Positions 1-8,987 of a stretch of 64,000 nt of DNA are shown in pieces. The notes beneath the pieces were generated by a model. The model was not told the DNA's origin and ran no database searches. It was given only the letters and a program-made list of their open reading frames with translations. The stretch comes from Tardiphaga sp. vice304 (GTDB taxonomy: Bacteria; Pseudomonadota; Alphaproteobacteria; Rhizobiales; Xanthobacteraceae). Every line of letters begins with the position of its first letter. The first letter of the stretch is position 1. A program made the translations under genes and the position numbers. The stretch lies in contig NZ_CP041402.1 of the NCBI RefSeq assembly GCF_007018905.1, forward strand, positions 1,476,001-1,540,000, given 5' to 3'.

Positions 1-1
1 G

Positions 2-508
2 CATGGCTTCGTGACCTGGGCGGTTGCCTCGGTGCTCGGTGCCTTGCTGCTGGCAACGCCGGCGTCGAGCATCATGGGTAGCGCCGCGACCGGCGCTGCG
101 CAGGGTGTTGCGGCCAATGCCGGCCCGATGGACGGCTATCTCGATACGTTGCTGCGTTCCGACACCCCGGCCGCCAACGCCAATGCGGCCGACGCCCGTA
201 GCGAACTCAACCGTCTGTTCACCGCCAGCTTCAAGGCCGGCAGCGATCTCCAGCCCGCCGACCGGACCTACATTGCCAAGGTCGTGTCGGCCCGCACCGG
301 TCTCAGCCAGGCTGACGCCGAAGCCCGCGTCAACCAGGTCGTGACCGCAGCCAAGACCAATCTGGATGCGGCGCGCAAGGCGACCGCCTCGCTGGCGTTC
401 TGGCTGACCGCTTCGCTGCTGCTCGGTGCATTCTGCGCCAGCCTCGCTGCGACGGAAGGCGGCGGACTGCGCGACGGCACGTGGGGCAAGAAGCGTCGTC
501 TGAACTAA
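2..508 (+). CDS. PhnA-like membrane protein, 5' truncated by the window edge
   Basis: The reading frame is open to the first base of the window, so this is the C-terminal part (about 168 residues) of a longer gene; the GTG at base 11 is internal. The protein has a hydrophobic segment near the visible N-terminus (AVASVLGALLLATPASSIMG), an Ala/Asp-rich soluble middle of about 90 residues, and a second hydrophobic helix near the C-terminus followed by a basic tail ending KKRRLN. This layout resembles proteins annotated as PhnA-like in Bradyrhizobium, which are multi-pass membrane proteins of unknown role and have no proven link to phosphonate use. The name rests on my memory of the family; the membrane topology is seen directly. 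Confidence 0.55.
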   Translation, partial: HGFVTWAVASVLGALLLATPASSIMGSAATGAAQGVAANAGPMDGYLDTLLRSDTPAANANAADARSELNRLFTASFKAGSDLQPADRTYIAKVVSARTGLSQADAEARVNQVVTAAKTNLDAARKATASLAFWLTASLLLGAFCASLAATEGGGLRDGTWGKKRRLN

Positions 509-578
509 ATCCGAAGTTCGTCGTTACCCTCACAACAAAAGAAGTTCGTCGTTTAACTCACGTCATAAGGACACTCAC

Positions 579-647
579 ATGCCCATTCTTCTCTGGCTCG
601 TCGGCATTCCGATTCCTTTGATCATCCTGTTCCTGCTGCTGCGTTAA
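579..647 (+). CDS. 22-residue hydrophobic membrane peptide
   Basis: A short frame encodes MPILLWLVGIPIPLIILFLL followed by LR. It starts with ATG behind a purine-rich stretch (ATAAGGACA, 7 to 8 bases upstream) and ends 13 bases before a strong terminator hairpin. The whole peptide is one transmembrane helix with two prolines and a terminal arginine. Similar Pro-containing single-helix micro-proteins are common and unnamed in Rhizobiales. The ribosome binding site, the position downstream of another membrane protein and the terminator directly after it support real translation. Function unknown. Confidence 0.6.
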   Translation: MPILLWLVGIPIPLIILFLLLR

Positions 648-660
648 GTAATAGAACGTG

Positions 661-691
661 AAAAGCCCGCCGAGCAATCGGCGGGCTTTTT
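661..691 (+). terminator. Rho-independent terminator
   Basis: A perfect stem AAAAGCCCGCCGA / TCGGCGGGCTTTT closes a four-base loop GCAA and runs into five T. It ends the transcript of the two membrane-protein genes before it. Confidence 0.9.
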
Positions 692-700
692 GCTGTCGGG

Positions 701-781
701 GTAGGGTGGGCAAAGCGAAGCGTGCCCACCATCCTCAAGGAAGCGGTGGGCACGGCGCAAGAGCGCCTTTGCCCACCCTAC
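701..781. repeat. Palindromic intergenic repeat, GTAGGGTGGGC type, copy 1
   Basis: Outer arms GTAGGGTGGGCAAAG and CTTTGCCCACCCTAC are inverted and enclose an inner pair GTGCCCACC / GGTGGGCAC. A second copy lies at 30084-30185. It is a dispersed REP-like element of the Bradyrhizobiaceae type, not coding. Confidence 0.85.
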
Positions 782-784
782 AGA

Positions 785-1630
785 TCACGCCACCATCGAG
801 GTCGGCCCCACGGCAGGCGTCTCGGTTTTCACCTCGTCGGTGATAACGGTGAAGCGTGCTAGCGGCGCTGCCCCAAAAGCCGTCGAGATGGCCACGTCCG
901 CGGCGTCGCGGCCCCGGGCGATCACGACGCGGCCGATACGCGGGTGATTGTGGCGGGCGTCGAACGTGTACCATCGCCCATCGAGGAAGACCTCGAACCA
1001 GGCACTGAAATCCATCGGCGCGGGATCAATCGGTACGCCGATGTCGCCGAGATAGCCGGTGCAGTATCGCGCCGGAATGTTCATGCAGCGGCACAAGGTA
1101 ACCGCGAGATGCGCGTAGTCGCGGCAGACGCCGACGCGCTCGTCATGGCCTTCCGACGCGGTGCGGTCGTTGCGGGCATGGTGATAGCTGAAGTCGATGC
1201 GCTCGTGGGCATAATCGACGATCGCCTGCACGCGCGACCAGCCACCGGGAACGTGACCGAACATCGACCAGGCGAGATCGGACAGCTTCTGCGTATCGCA
1301 ATAGCGGCTGCCGAGCAGATAGACGAGCACGTCGTCGGGCAGTTCTGCAATCGGCGTCTGCCGGGCGTCAAGATTCACTTCGTCCGGCAGGCCGCTGTCG
1401 GAGATCAGAAAATCGTTTCTGATTTCGGTCAGGCCGGGCGGGGCGATGATGCGGGTGCAGGTATTGCCGAACATGTCGAGATAATCGCGGGCCTGAACAT
1501 CCTGCGAGAACGTGACGCGGTGCGGAGTGAGCAAATCCGATTCCCGCGATGGATGAATGCTTAGCATCAGTATCATCGGGGTTTCCTGATAGCATTGAAA
1601 CGCAATATCGTAACCCGCAAATATCTGCAC
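785..1630 (-). CDS. Transglutaminase-like family protein (281 aa)
   Basis: Transglutaminase-like cysteine protease/amidase fold. Residues 1-85 match the N-terminal beta domain of bacterial transglutaminase-like proteins, and the core follows. The nucleophile region VGVCRDYAH puts Cys at residue 169, and FDARHNHPRIGR holds the expected Asp (about 224). The place where the catalytic His normally sits (HAW before the acidic strand) reads FSAWFEV, so Ser209 may replace it. I chose a GTG start because AAGGAG lies 7 bases upstream and the protein then begins with VQIFAGYDI, the usual N-terminus of the family; the longer frame upstream looks non-coding. It is a single gene, convergent with the repeat. 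The substrate is unknown. Confidence 0.8.
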   Translation of the reverse strand: MQIFAGYDIAFQCYQETPMILMLSIHPSRESDLLTPHRVTFSQDVQARDYLDMFGNTCTRIIAPPGLTEIRNDFLISDSGLPDEVNLDARQTPIAELPDDVLVYLLGSRYCDTQKLSDLAWSMFGHVPGGWSRVQAIVDYAHERIDFSYHHARNDRTASEGHDERVGVCRDYAHLAVTLCRCMNIPARYCTGYLGDIGVPIDPAPMDFSAWFEVFLDGRWYTFDARHNHPRIGRVVIARGRDAADVAISTAFGAAPLARFTVITDEVKTETPAVGPTSMVA

Positions 1631-1747
1631 CGACCATCTCCTTGAGTAAGCAATCGAAGGAATCGTTGCGAAACAAGTGGCGCCGGTGGTGCTTCGTTCC
1701 GGGATTCCGACTTTTAAAACTGCGGAAATTGTGGGCAGACACGACAA

Positions 1748-1775
1748 CGCCGCCCCGGAGATCTCCGGGGCGGCG
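1748..1775 (-). terminator. Perfect 28-bp palindrome, probable glgX terminator
   Basis: CGCCGCCCCGGAGA is followed directly by its exact complement. It lies 23 bases past the glgX stop codon on the minus strand. There is no long T tract, so the terminator call is inferred from position and stem strength. Confidence 0.6.
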
Positions 1776-1798
1776 TGTAGCAACGAGCGCTTGCCGTA

Positions 1799-3979
1799 TC
1801 AGGCCTTCTTGGAGGGCCGATCACCGCGCTTCTTGTCCGCAGCGGCCTTGGCCGGCGCGATGGTGGCGGCATCGGCGCGGTTCATCTTCAGCATCAAGAA
1901 GGATCGCCCGGTCACCTGGTAGACGTGCCCGAACGGAAATTCGCTACCCTCGGGCGTCTTCGTCAGATTGGTATCTACCAGCAGGTTCCAACCCGAGCCA
2001 CCGGTGGCCTCCGGCATGGTGAAATCGACCACGCCTTCGAAGCCGTTCAGCACCAGCAGAATGGTCTCGTCGACCGCCTGCTTGCGGATGCCGGTTTTCT
2101 GCGCGCGGCCATCCAGCAGCATGCCGAAGCACTTCATATTATTGTCGGACCAGTGATCGTCCTCCATCGGCCCGCCATTGGCATTGATCCAGGTGAGATC
2201 GCGCACATCCAGCGGCTCATCATATTCGCCGGTCAGGAAGCGGGTGCGGCGAAGCACCGAATTGTCCTTGACCAGCTTGATGGCACGCTTGGTGAAGTCG
2301 AGCAGGTCCTGGCCGTCGACGTCGAGTTCCCAGTTGAACCACGAGATCTCGCTATCCTGGCAATAGGCGTTGTTGTTGCCGTGCTGGGTACGGCCGAATT
2401 CGTCGCCGCCGAGCAGCATCGGCGTGCCCTGCGAGAACAACAGCGTCGCCAGCATGTTGCGCTTCTGCCGGTTGCGCAGCGCGAGGATCTCCTTGTCGTC
2501 GGTCGGACCCTCGACGCCACAATTCCAAGAGGCGTTATTGGAAGAGCCGTCCCGGCCATCCTCGCCATTGGCCTCGTTGTGCTTCTCGTTGTAGCTCGCC
2601 CAGTCGTTCAGCGTGAAGCCGTCATGCGCGGTGACGAAGTTGACGCTGGCCCAGGAGCGGCGGCCGTGATGGTTGAACATGTCGCCCGAGGCCGACAGCC
2701 GCGGCGCGAGGGCCGCGACCGGCGCCTCGCCGCGCCAGAAGTCGCGGGTGACATCGCGGAACTTGTCGTTCCATTCCGCCCAGCCGGGCGGAAATCCGCC
2801 GACTTGGTAGCCGCCGGGACCGATGTCCCAGGGCTCGGCGATGAGCTTGACCGTGGTCAGCAGCGGATCCTGGTCGACCGCCTTGAGGAAGCCGCTCTGC
2901 TCGTCGAATCCGTAGACTTCGCGGGCCAGAATGGTGCCGAGATCGAAGCGGAAGCCGTCGATATGCATCTCGCTGACCCAGTAGCGCAGGCTGTCCGCCA
3001 CCATCTGGATGACGCGCGCATGCGACAGGTTCACCGTGTTGCCGGTACCGGTGTCGTTGATGTAATAACGCTTCTTCTCCGGCATCAGCCGGTAGTAGCT
3101 GGCGTTATCAATACCCTTGAACGACAGCGTCGGGCCGCATTCATTGCCTTCAGCGGTGTGGTTGTAGACGACATCGAGAATTACCTCGAGCCCGCCGGCA
3201 TGAAGCCTGGCGACCATCTCCTTGAATTCGCGCAGCGAGTTCGGGACGTCCGCGGCGTAGCGCGGATCTGGCGCGAAGAAGCCGATTGAATTATAGCCCC
3301 AATAGTTGGTGAGGTTCTTCTCCATCAGATAATCATCATTGATGAAGGTGTGGATCGGCAGCAGTTCGACCGAGGTGACGCCAAGCCCGTTCAGATAATC
3401 GATGACCGGTTTGGTGCCGAAGCCGGCATAGGTGCCGCGGATATCTTCGGACACGTCGGGATGCTGTTTGGTGAAGCCTTTGACATGGGTCTCATAGATG
3501 ATGGTCTGGTCCCACGGCACGTTCTGACGGCCGGCTTCGCCGGTCCAGTCGAAATCCTTGTCGATCACCACGCAGCGCGGCATGAACGGCGCCGAGTCGC
3601 GTTCGTCGAAGGTGGTGTCGTCGCCGGTTTCCATCTTGTAGCCGAACACCGCCGGATTCCATTCCAGCGTTCCGGCATGCGCGCGCGCATAGGGATCGAG
3701 CAGCAATTTGTTGGGGTTGAAACGGTGACCGTTTTCAGGCTCGTAGGGGCCGTGGACGCGGTAGCCGTAATAGGTGCCAGGCGCGACGTCGGGGATGTAG
3801 CCGTGAAACACTTCGTCGGTATATTCCGGCAGTTCGATACGGGTCTCGACATCACCGTCGAACAGGCAGACTTCGACCTTGGTGGCGTTGGCGGAGAACA
3901 ATGCGAAGTTGGTCCCCTTTCCGTCCCAGTGCGCGCCTAAGGGATAGGGTAGACCTTCTTCGACCGTTCTGTCCGTCAC
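1799..3979 (-). CDS. glgX: Glycogen debranching enzyme GlgX (GH13_11)
   Basis: Hydrolyses alpha-1,6 branch stubs of phosphorylase-limited glycogen in the cytoplasm. The 726-residue length is usual for GlgX. The N-terminal CBM48-like domain begins GLPYPLGAHWDGKGTNFA. The GH13 barrel carries the conserved regions DVVYNHTAEG, DGFRFDLGTIL (nucleophile Asp), LIAEPWDIG (acid Glu) and VTAHDGFTLND (transition-state stabiliser), and a C-terminal beta domain follows. The start is a GTG giving VTDRTVEEGLPYPLG, which agrees with the family; the upstream codons look like leader. The Lys-rich tail is unusual but harmless. It sits near two further GH13 genes, which suggests a storage-glucan/trehalose group although no glgA, B, C or treYZ is in the window. 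Confidence 0.93.
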   Translation of the reverse strand: MTDRTVEEGLPYPLGAHWDGKGTNFALFSANATKVEVCLFDGDVETRIELPEYTDEVFHGYIPDVAPGTYYGYRVHGPYEPENGHRFNPNKLLLDPYARAHAGTLEWNPAVFGYKMETGDDTTFDERDSAPFMPRCVVIDKDFDWTGEAGRQNVPWDQTIIYETHVKGFTKQHPDVSEDIRGTYAGFGTKPVIDYLNGLGVTSVELLPIHTFINDDYLMEKNLTNYWGYNSIGFFAPDPRYAADVPNSLREFKEMVARLHAGGLEVILDVVYNHTAEGNECGPTLSFKGIDNASYYRLMPEKKRYYINDTGTGNTVNLSHARVIQMVADSLRYWVSEMHIDGFRFDLGTILAREVYGFDEQSGFLKAVDQDPLLTTVKLIAEPWDIGPGGYQVGGFPPGWAEWNDKFRDVTRDFWRGEAPVAALAPRLSASGDMFNHHGRRSWASVNFVTAHDGFTLNDWASYNEKHNEANGEDGRDGSSNNASWNCGVEGPTDDKEILALRNRQKRNMLATLLFSQGTPMLLGGDEFGRTQHGNNNAYCQDSEISWFNWELDVDGQDLLDFTKRAIKLVKDNSVLRRTRFLTGEYDEPLDVRDLTWINANGGPMEDDHWSDNNMKCFGMLLDGRAQKTGIRKQAVDETILLVLNGFEGVVDFTMPEATGGSGWNLLVDTNLTKTPEGSEFPFGHVYQVTGRSFLMLKMNRADAATIAPAKAAADKKRGDRPSKKA

Positions 3980-4166
3980 GTGAGCCCCGCATGTTTTAAA
4001 AGTCGCAATTGAAATGCGCAATACAACGGCGTGGCGGCCATTACGTTGCACCGCAATCCGCGCTTTCGGGCTTTATCTTATATTATCGGCGTGACAGCCG
4101 GATTGGGGCTGCCTGTACGTTGCCGTGTCACGCAGTTCGGCAACAGATACGCTAAGGGACAGGCCC

Positions 4167-5132
4167 ATGACGCATATCGCGCACCACCGGCGGATTGCAC
4201 TGCTCGGCGCGCCGGTTGAGGTCGGGGCCTCACAGCCCGGCACGCTGATGGGGCCCGCTGCGCTGCGTACCGCCGGCCTTGGCACATTGCTCGCCGGCCT
4301 TGGCTTTGCGGTCGAGGACCATGGCGATGTGGCGCCGCGGCACGGGGATCCGTCCGGCGACCCGCCCGACAATGCCAGGCATTATCGCGACATCCAGCAA
4401 TGGATCCAAGCGCTGAGCGCGCGCGCCTGCACGCTGGCGCAATCCGGCGCACTGCCGATCTTCATGGGCGGCGACCACAGCCTGTCGATGGGGTCGGTCA
4501 ACGGCGTCGCACGGCATTGGCACGCGCAGGGCCGCGAGCTGTTCGTGCTGTGGCTGGATGCCCACGCCGATTACAATACGCCGGCCACGACGATCACCGG
4601 CAACATGCACGGCATGTCGGCGGCCTTCCTGTGCGGCGAGCCGGGCCTCGACGGCCTGCTCGGCCACGAGCCGCGCGCGTCGATCAAGCCTGGAAATCTC
4701 GATCTATTTGGCATCCGCTCGATCGACAAACTTGAAAAGGAGCTGGTCGCTCGCCGCCGGATCGCTGTCGCGGACATGCGCGAGATAGACGAATTCGGTG
4801 TCGGCGTGCCGATCCGCCGCGTGATCGAACGTGTCAAGGCGCGCCACGGCGTGCTGCACGTCTCATTCGACGTCGACTTCCTTGATCCCGCCACTGCGCC
4901 CGGTGTCGGCACAATGGTGCCGGGCGGGGCGACCTATCGCGAGGCGCATCTAATCATGGAGTTGCTGCACGATTCAGGGCTTGTGGTGTCGCTCGACGTG
5001 GTCGAGCTCAACCCTTTCCTCGATGACCGCGGCCGTACCGCCCGCGTCATGGTCGAACTGGTCGGCAGCCTGTTCGGCCAGCAGATCATCGACCGGCCGA
5101 TGCCGAGCAACGCGATCGTCCCGCCAGGCTGA
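4167..5132 (+). CDS. rocF: Arginase
   Basis: Ureohydrolase family, 321 residues. Converts arginine to ornithine and urea using a binuclear manganese site. The metal-binding motifs are present in order: GGDHSLSMG, DAHADYNTP and SFDVDFLDP, plus the family stretch GNMHGMSAAFL. The ATG chosen follows AAGGGACAGG and gives MTHIAHHRRIALLGAP; an in-frame earlier start would add a poorly conserved leader. It is divergent from glgX across a 187-base gap that presumably holds both promoters. The match to arginase (rather than agmatinase) rests on length and the N-terminal GAPVEVGASQPG, which is typical of arginases. Confidence 0.92.
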   Translation: MTHIAHHRRIALLGAPVEVGASQPGTLMGPAALRTAGLGTLLAGLGFAVEDHGDVAPRHGDPSGDPPDNARHYRDIQQWIQALSARACTLAQSGALPIFMGGDHSLSMGSVNGVARHWHAQGRELFVLWLDAHADYNTPATTITGNMHGMSAAFLCGEPGLDGLLGHEPRASIKPGNLDLFGIRSIDKLEKELVARRRIAVADMREIDEFGVGVPIRRVIERVKARHGVLHVSFDVDFLDPATAPGVGTMVPGGATYREAHLIMELLHDSGLVVSLDVVELNPFLDDRGRTARVMVELVGSLFGQQIIDRPMPSNAIVPPG

Positions 5133-5192
5133 TGGAACCTTGATCGCCACCCGGGGTTGCCATGCATCGTTCATGTTTCAGGGAGCACGAAA

Positions 5193-5456
5193 ATGATGAA
5201 GCGTCTTGCGATCATGGCCGTTGCTGCAGCGGCAATTGGCACTACCATTCCGGCCAGCGCGCAGAATTTTGGCGTGGGTGTCGGGCCGGACGGGGTTACC
5301 GTCGGCGCGGTTCGCGGCGACCGGTATCGCGATCGGGACCGTGAATATTACCGCGATCGGCGCGACCGCGACGAAACGGTCATCATCAAGCGCAACCGGG
5401 ATCGCGATCGTGATTACGACCGGGGAGAACGCCGCGTCTATATCGAACGCGACTAA
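5193..5456 (+). CDS. Secreted Arg/Asp-rich small protein (87 aa)
   Basis: Begins MMKRLAIMAVAAAAIGTTIPASAQ, a clear Sec signal peptide with an AxA-type cleavage site near residue 23. The mature part starts NFGVGVGPDGVTVG and turns into a low-complexity run of alternating Arg and Asp (DRYRDRDREYYRDRRDRD). The ribosome site GGGAG lies 7 bases before the first of two ATG codons. Such RD-repeat exported proteins are frequent in Bradyrhizobiaceae; the role is unknown, and the mixed-charge repeats are probably disordered. A terminator follows 14 bases after the stop. Confidence 0.8.
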   Translation: MMKRLAIMAVAAAAIGTTIPASAQNFGVGVGPDGVTVGAVRGDRYRDRDREYYRDRRDRDETVIIKRNRDRDRDYDRGERRVYIERD

Positions 5457-5470
5457 GACTGTAACGAGAC

Positions 5471-5502
5471 AAAGCGGCCTTCCTGCGGGAGGGCCGCTTT
5501 TT
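5471..5502 (+). terminator. Rho-independent terminator
   Basis: AAAGCGGCC and GGCCGCTTT form the stem around TTCCTGCGGGAG, followed by a T tract. It ends the RD-rich secreted protein gene. Confidence 0.85.
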
Positions 5503-5543
5503 CGTGCCCTTTTGTGTTCTCAATTGCCGGTTTAAAGTATCTT

Positions 5544-7133
5544 ATGATATCTGCAGCAAACGTCTGGTGGCAATCCGGCACCATCTATCAGATCTATCCG
5601 CGCTCGTTTCAGGATTCCAACGGCGACGGGATCGGCGATCTCGCCGGCATCATCGGCCGGCTGCCCTATCTGCGGCAGCTCGGCATCGATGCGATCTGGC
5701 TGTCGCCGATCTTCCCGTCGCCGATGGCCGATTTCGGCTATGACATTTCGGACTATATCGGGATTCACCCGATCTTCGGTACGTCGGAAGACTTTGACGC
5801 GCTGGTGGCGGCCGCGCATGGCGCGGGCCTGAAAATCATTCTCGATCTGGTGCCGAACCACACCTCGGACCAGCATGCCTGGTTTCTCGAAAGCCGCAGC
5901 TCGCGCGATAATCCGAAACGCGACTGGTACATCTGGCGCGATGCGAAGCCGGACGGTTCGGCGCCCACCAACTGGATGTCGGAATTCGGCGGCAGCGCCT
6001 GGGCCTGGGACGAGGCGACGCAGCAATATTACTATCACGCCTTCCTCGACAGGCAGCCGGACCTCAACTGGCGCAATCCCGAGGTTCGCCAAGCGATCTA
6101 CGAAGTGATGCGGTTCTGGCTGCGTCGCGGCATCGACGGGTTTCGCGTCGACGTGATCTGGCACCTGATCAAGGACGACGAATTTCGCGACAATCCTCTC
6201 AATCCGAATTACAGCGCCGGCCGGCCACCGCATGAATCCGTACTGCCGCTGTATTCCACCGACCGGCCGGAGACGCTCGATGTCGTCTCCGAGATGCGCC
6301 GCGTGGTGGACGAGTTCGACGACCGCGTGCTGATCGGCGAAGTCTATCTGCCGGTCGAGCGGCTGGTCGCCTATTACGGCCGCGACCTCGGCGGCGCGCA
6401 TCTGCCGTTCAATTTCGCGCTGCTGTCGGCGCCCTGGAACGCGCATGAGATCGGCGATCTGATCGCGCGTTATGAAGCGGCGCTGCCGTTCGGGGCGTGG
6501 CCGAACTGGGTGCTGGGCAACCACGACCGTCCGCGCATCGCCAGCCGGGTCGGCGCCGCGCAAGCGCGCGTCGCTGCGATGCTGCTGCTGACGCTCAGGG
6601 GCACGCCGACATTATATTATGGCGACGAGGTCGGCATGAAGCAGTTGCCGATCCCGCCCGACAAGGTTCAGGACCCGTTCGAGAAGAACGTGCCGGGGAT
6701 CGGCGTCGGCCGCGATGGTTGCCGCACGCCGATGCAGTGGGGAATAACCGAGAACGCCGGCTTCACGACGGGTGAGCCCTGGCTGCCGCTGGCAGAGGAT
6801 TTCGCCAGCAACAATGCCGCCGTGCTGGCCAGCGATCCGCACTCGATCCTCAGCCTCTATGTCAAGCTGATCGATCTGCGCAAGCACCAGCCGGAACTCG
6901 TGTTTGGTGACTATGCGCCGGAGCCGACGGCGGGCGATCTGCTGGCCTACCGGCGCAGCTACGACGGCCAGACGCTGCTGGTCGCGCTCAACCTCGGCGC
7001 CGCACCGGCGTCGATGCATGTCGAAGGCGGCGAGATCCTGCTATCGACGCATCTCGACCGCAAAGGCGAGAATGTTTCAGGCCCGCTGGAGCTGCGTGCA
7101 GATGAGGGCGTCATCGTGAGGTTGCGTTCGTAG
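5544..7133 (+). CDS. Alpha-glucosidase, GH13 oligo-1,6-/alpha-1,4 type
   Basis: A 529-residue cytoplasmic GH13 enzyme, likely hydrolysing terminal glucose from short alpha-glucans. It opens WWQSGTIYQIYPRSFQDSNGDGIGDL, the standard start of this subfamily. The conserved regions are DLVPNHTSDQHAWF, GIDGFRVDVIWH (nucleophile Asp), LIGEVYLP (acid Glu) and VLGNHDRPR. The ATG chosen gives MISAANVWWQSG; the ribosome site is weak (TTTAAAG). It follows an intrinsic terminator, so it has its own promoter. The TAG stop codon lies inside a REP element. Exact linkage specificity cannot be read from sequence. Confidence 0.88.
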   Translation: MISAANVWWQSGTIYQIYPRSFQDSNGDGIGDLAGIIGRLPYLRQLGIDAIWLSPIFPSPMADFGYDISDYIGIHPIFGTSEDFDALVAAAHGAGLKIILDLVPNHTSDQHAWFLESRSSRDNPKRDWYIWRDAKPDGSAPTNWMSEFGGSAWAWDEATQQYYYHAFLDRQPDLNWRNPEVRQAIYEVMRFWLRRGIDGFRVDVIWHLIKDDEFRDNPLNPNYSAGRPPHESVLPLYSTDRPETLDVVSEMRRVVDEFDDRVLIGEVYLPVERLVAYYGRDLGGAHLPFNFALLSAPWNAHEIGDLIARYEAALPFGAWPNWVLGNHDRPRIASRVGAAQARVAAMLLLTLRGTPTLYYGDEVGMKQLPIPPDKVQDPFEKNVPGIGVGRDGCRTPMQWGITENAGFTTGEPWLPLAEDFASNNAAVLASDPHSILSLYVKLIDLRKHQPELVFGDYAPEPTAGDLLAYRRSYDGQTLLVALNLGAAPASMHVEGGEILLSTHLDRKGENVSGPLELRADEGVIVRLRS

Positions 7134-7230
7134 CCCGGATGAAATCGACACGCCGCATGGCGGCGTGCCGATGCAATCCGGGTTTAGCGCGTAGGTGGAT
7201 GCGCCGGGCCCGGATTGTTATCCGGGCTAC
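7131..7230. repeat. REP-like element, CGTAGCCCGGAT type, copy 1
   Basis: TAGCCCGGATGAAATCG... pairs with ...CGGATTGTTATCCGGGCTA, with inner stems around CGCCGCATGGCGGCG. It lies between two convergent GH13 genes and supplies the stop codon of the first. A related copy lies at 40603-40702. Confidence 0.8.
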
Positions 7231-7232
7231 GG

Positions 7233-8924
7233 CTATTCCGGATGCGCCTCGGCGTCGTCATCGATATCGCTTCGTCGCAACAGATAATCCAGCCCGCCGA
7301 CGCGGTACCAGCGGTGCGCGTAGGCCTCCAGCATCAAATGGTGCTTGCCCTTGTCGTCGGCATGGCTGTGGTCTTCGGTCAAGAGGTTGATCAGGTGCTG
7401 GTCCTGCGCGGTCTTGAGCCCGACCGCGAAGGACACCTCGCACGGCGTTTCGTCAAGGTTATGCACGAACAGCACCGAGTTGTTGCGCCAGTCGTAGCGC
7501 ATCACCAGCACCGCTGGGTTACGCGCCGCGATGATCGTAAAATCACCCCAGCCGATCTCCGGCACTTCCTTGCGCATCCGGATCATGCGTTCGGTCCAGT
7601 TCAGCATCGAGTTGGAATCGCGGCGCTGCATCGCGACGTTGACATGCTGATAGCCGAACGGCCCCTTGTCGATCACGGGGTTCTTCGGTCTTGCATGCTT
7701 GGTGAAGCCAGCGTTCGGTTCGGTCGACCACTGCATAGGCGTCCGCGCGCAGTTGCGCTCCGGCAGCGAGAGATCGTCGCCCATCGCGATCTCGTCGCCA
7801 TAGCGCAGCACCGGGGTGCCGGGCAGCGTGTACATCAGGCTGTAAGCGAGCTCGAGCCTTCGGCGGTCGCCGCCGAGCATCGGCGCGAGACGGCGGCGGA
7901 TACCGCGGTCGTATAGCTGCATTTTCTTGTCCGGGCCGAATTTCTCAAACACGATCTGGCGCTGTTCTTCGGTCAGGCGGCCGAGATCGAGTTCGTCGTG
8001 ATTGCGCAGGAACAGGCCCCATTGCGCCGTGGCGGGCCGCTGCTTCGTCACTTTCAACGCCGCCGCCAGCGGTCGCGCATCGCCGGAGGCCAGCGCATAG
8101 AACAGGTTCTGGTTGGCGTGGAAGTTGAACATCATCTGCATGCGGTCGCCGTCGTCGCCGAAATATTCCATGTCGGTCTCCGGCTCGACATTGGCTTCGG
8201 CCAGGATGATGGCGTCGCCCTTCCGCCATTGCAGGAATTCACGGAAGGCGCGCAGCATGTCATATTGTTCGACGGGCTTGTTGACCTTCGGCCCCTTGGT
8301 GGCGATCACGAACGGCACGGCGTCCATGCGGAAGCCGGACACGCCGAGCTGCAGCCAGAATCCCATGATCTTGAGGATCTCCGCCTGCACGTGCGGATTG
8401 GACGTGTTGAGGTCTGGCTGGAAATCATAGAAGCGGTGGAAGAACCAGGCCTTCGCGTCCTTGTCGTGCGTCCAGGTGGATTTTTGCACGCCTGGAAACA
8501 CCATGCCCTTATGGGCATTGGTGGGCTTCTTGTCGGACCAAACGTACCAGTCGCGGTATTTCGAGTCCGGATCGCTCCTGGCATCCTTGAACCAGGCGTT
8601 CTGGTCGGAGGTGTGATTGACCACGAGGTCGATGATGACGCGGATGCCGCGCTGATGGCAGCCATGGGCAAATTCGACGAAGTCGCCGAGCGTGCCGTAT
8701 TTCGGATCGACGCTGTAATAGTCGGAGATGTCGTAGCCGTCGTCTTTTCCGGGAGAAGCCTGGAACGGCATCAGCCAGATCGCGGTGACGCCGAGCCCGT
8801 CAAGATAATCCAGCCGCCGCGTTAGGCCCTTGAAGTCTCCGATGCCGTCGCCATCGGCATCCATGAAGCTGCCCACGGAAAGGCAATAGAAGACGGCGTT
8901 CTTGTACCAGAGATCGTCGATCAT
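7233..8924 (-). CDS. Trehalose-synthase-like GH13 enzyme (TreS family)
   Basis: A 563-residue GH13_16-like protein. TreS interconverts maltose and trehalose. It begins MIDDLWYKNAVFYCLSVGSFMD, the hallmark start of TreS-like proteins (LWYKNAVVYxL). Catalytic regions: DLVVNHTSDQNAWF, GVSGFRMDAVPF (Asp), IILAEANVEPETD (Glu), FLRNHDELDLG. It lacks a fused maltokinase domain. In rhizobia such shorter relatives are often called alpha-amylase family or trehalose synthase, so substrate assignment is tentative. The ATG used is the one that gives this conserved start; the ribosome site is weak. Convergent with the alpha-glucosidase. Confidence 0.8.
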   Translation of the reverse strand: MIDDLWYKNAVFYCLSVGSFMDADGDGIGDFKGLTRRLDYLDGLGVTAIWLMPFQASPGKDDGYDISDYYSVDPKYGTLGDFVEFAHGCHQRGIRVIIDLVVNHTSDQNAWFKDARSDPDSKYRDWYVWSDKKPTNAHKGMVFPGVQKSTWTHDKDAKAWFFHRFYDFQPDLNTSNPHVQAEILKIMGFWLQLGVSGFRMDAVPFVIATKGPKVNKPVEQYDMLRAFREFLQWRKGDAIILAEANVEPETDMEYFGDDGDRMQMMFNFHANQNLFYALASGDARPLAAALKVTKQRPATAQWGLFLRNHDELDLGRLTEEQRQIVFEKFGPDKKMQLYDRGIRRRLAPMLGGDRRRLELAYSLMYTLPGTPVLRYGDEIAMGDDLSLPERNCARTPMQWSTEPNAGFTKHARPKNPVIDKGPFGYQHVNVAMQRRDSNSMLNWTERMIRMRKEVPEIGWGDFTIIAARNPAVLVMRYDWRNNSVLFVHNLDETPCEVSFAVGLKTAQDQHLINLLTEDHSHADDKGKHHLMLEAYAHRWYRVGGLDYLLRRSDIDDDAEAHPE

Positions 8925-8987
8925 GCGGGGCACCGGGCTGCGAGGACGGTGCGGATCAAGTCTCAAGGCGGGGCGGGGTTCCGATCC

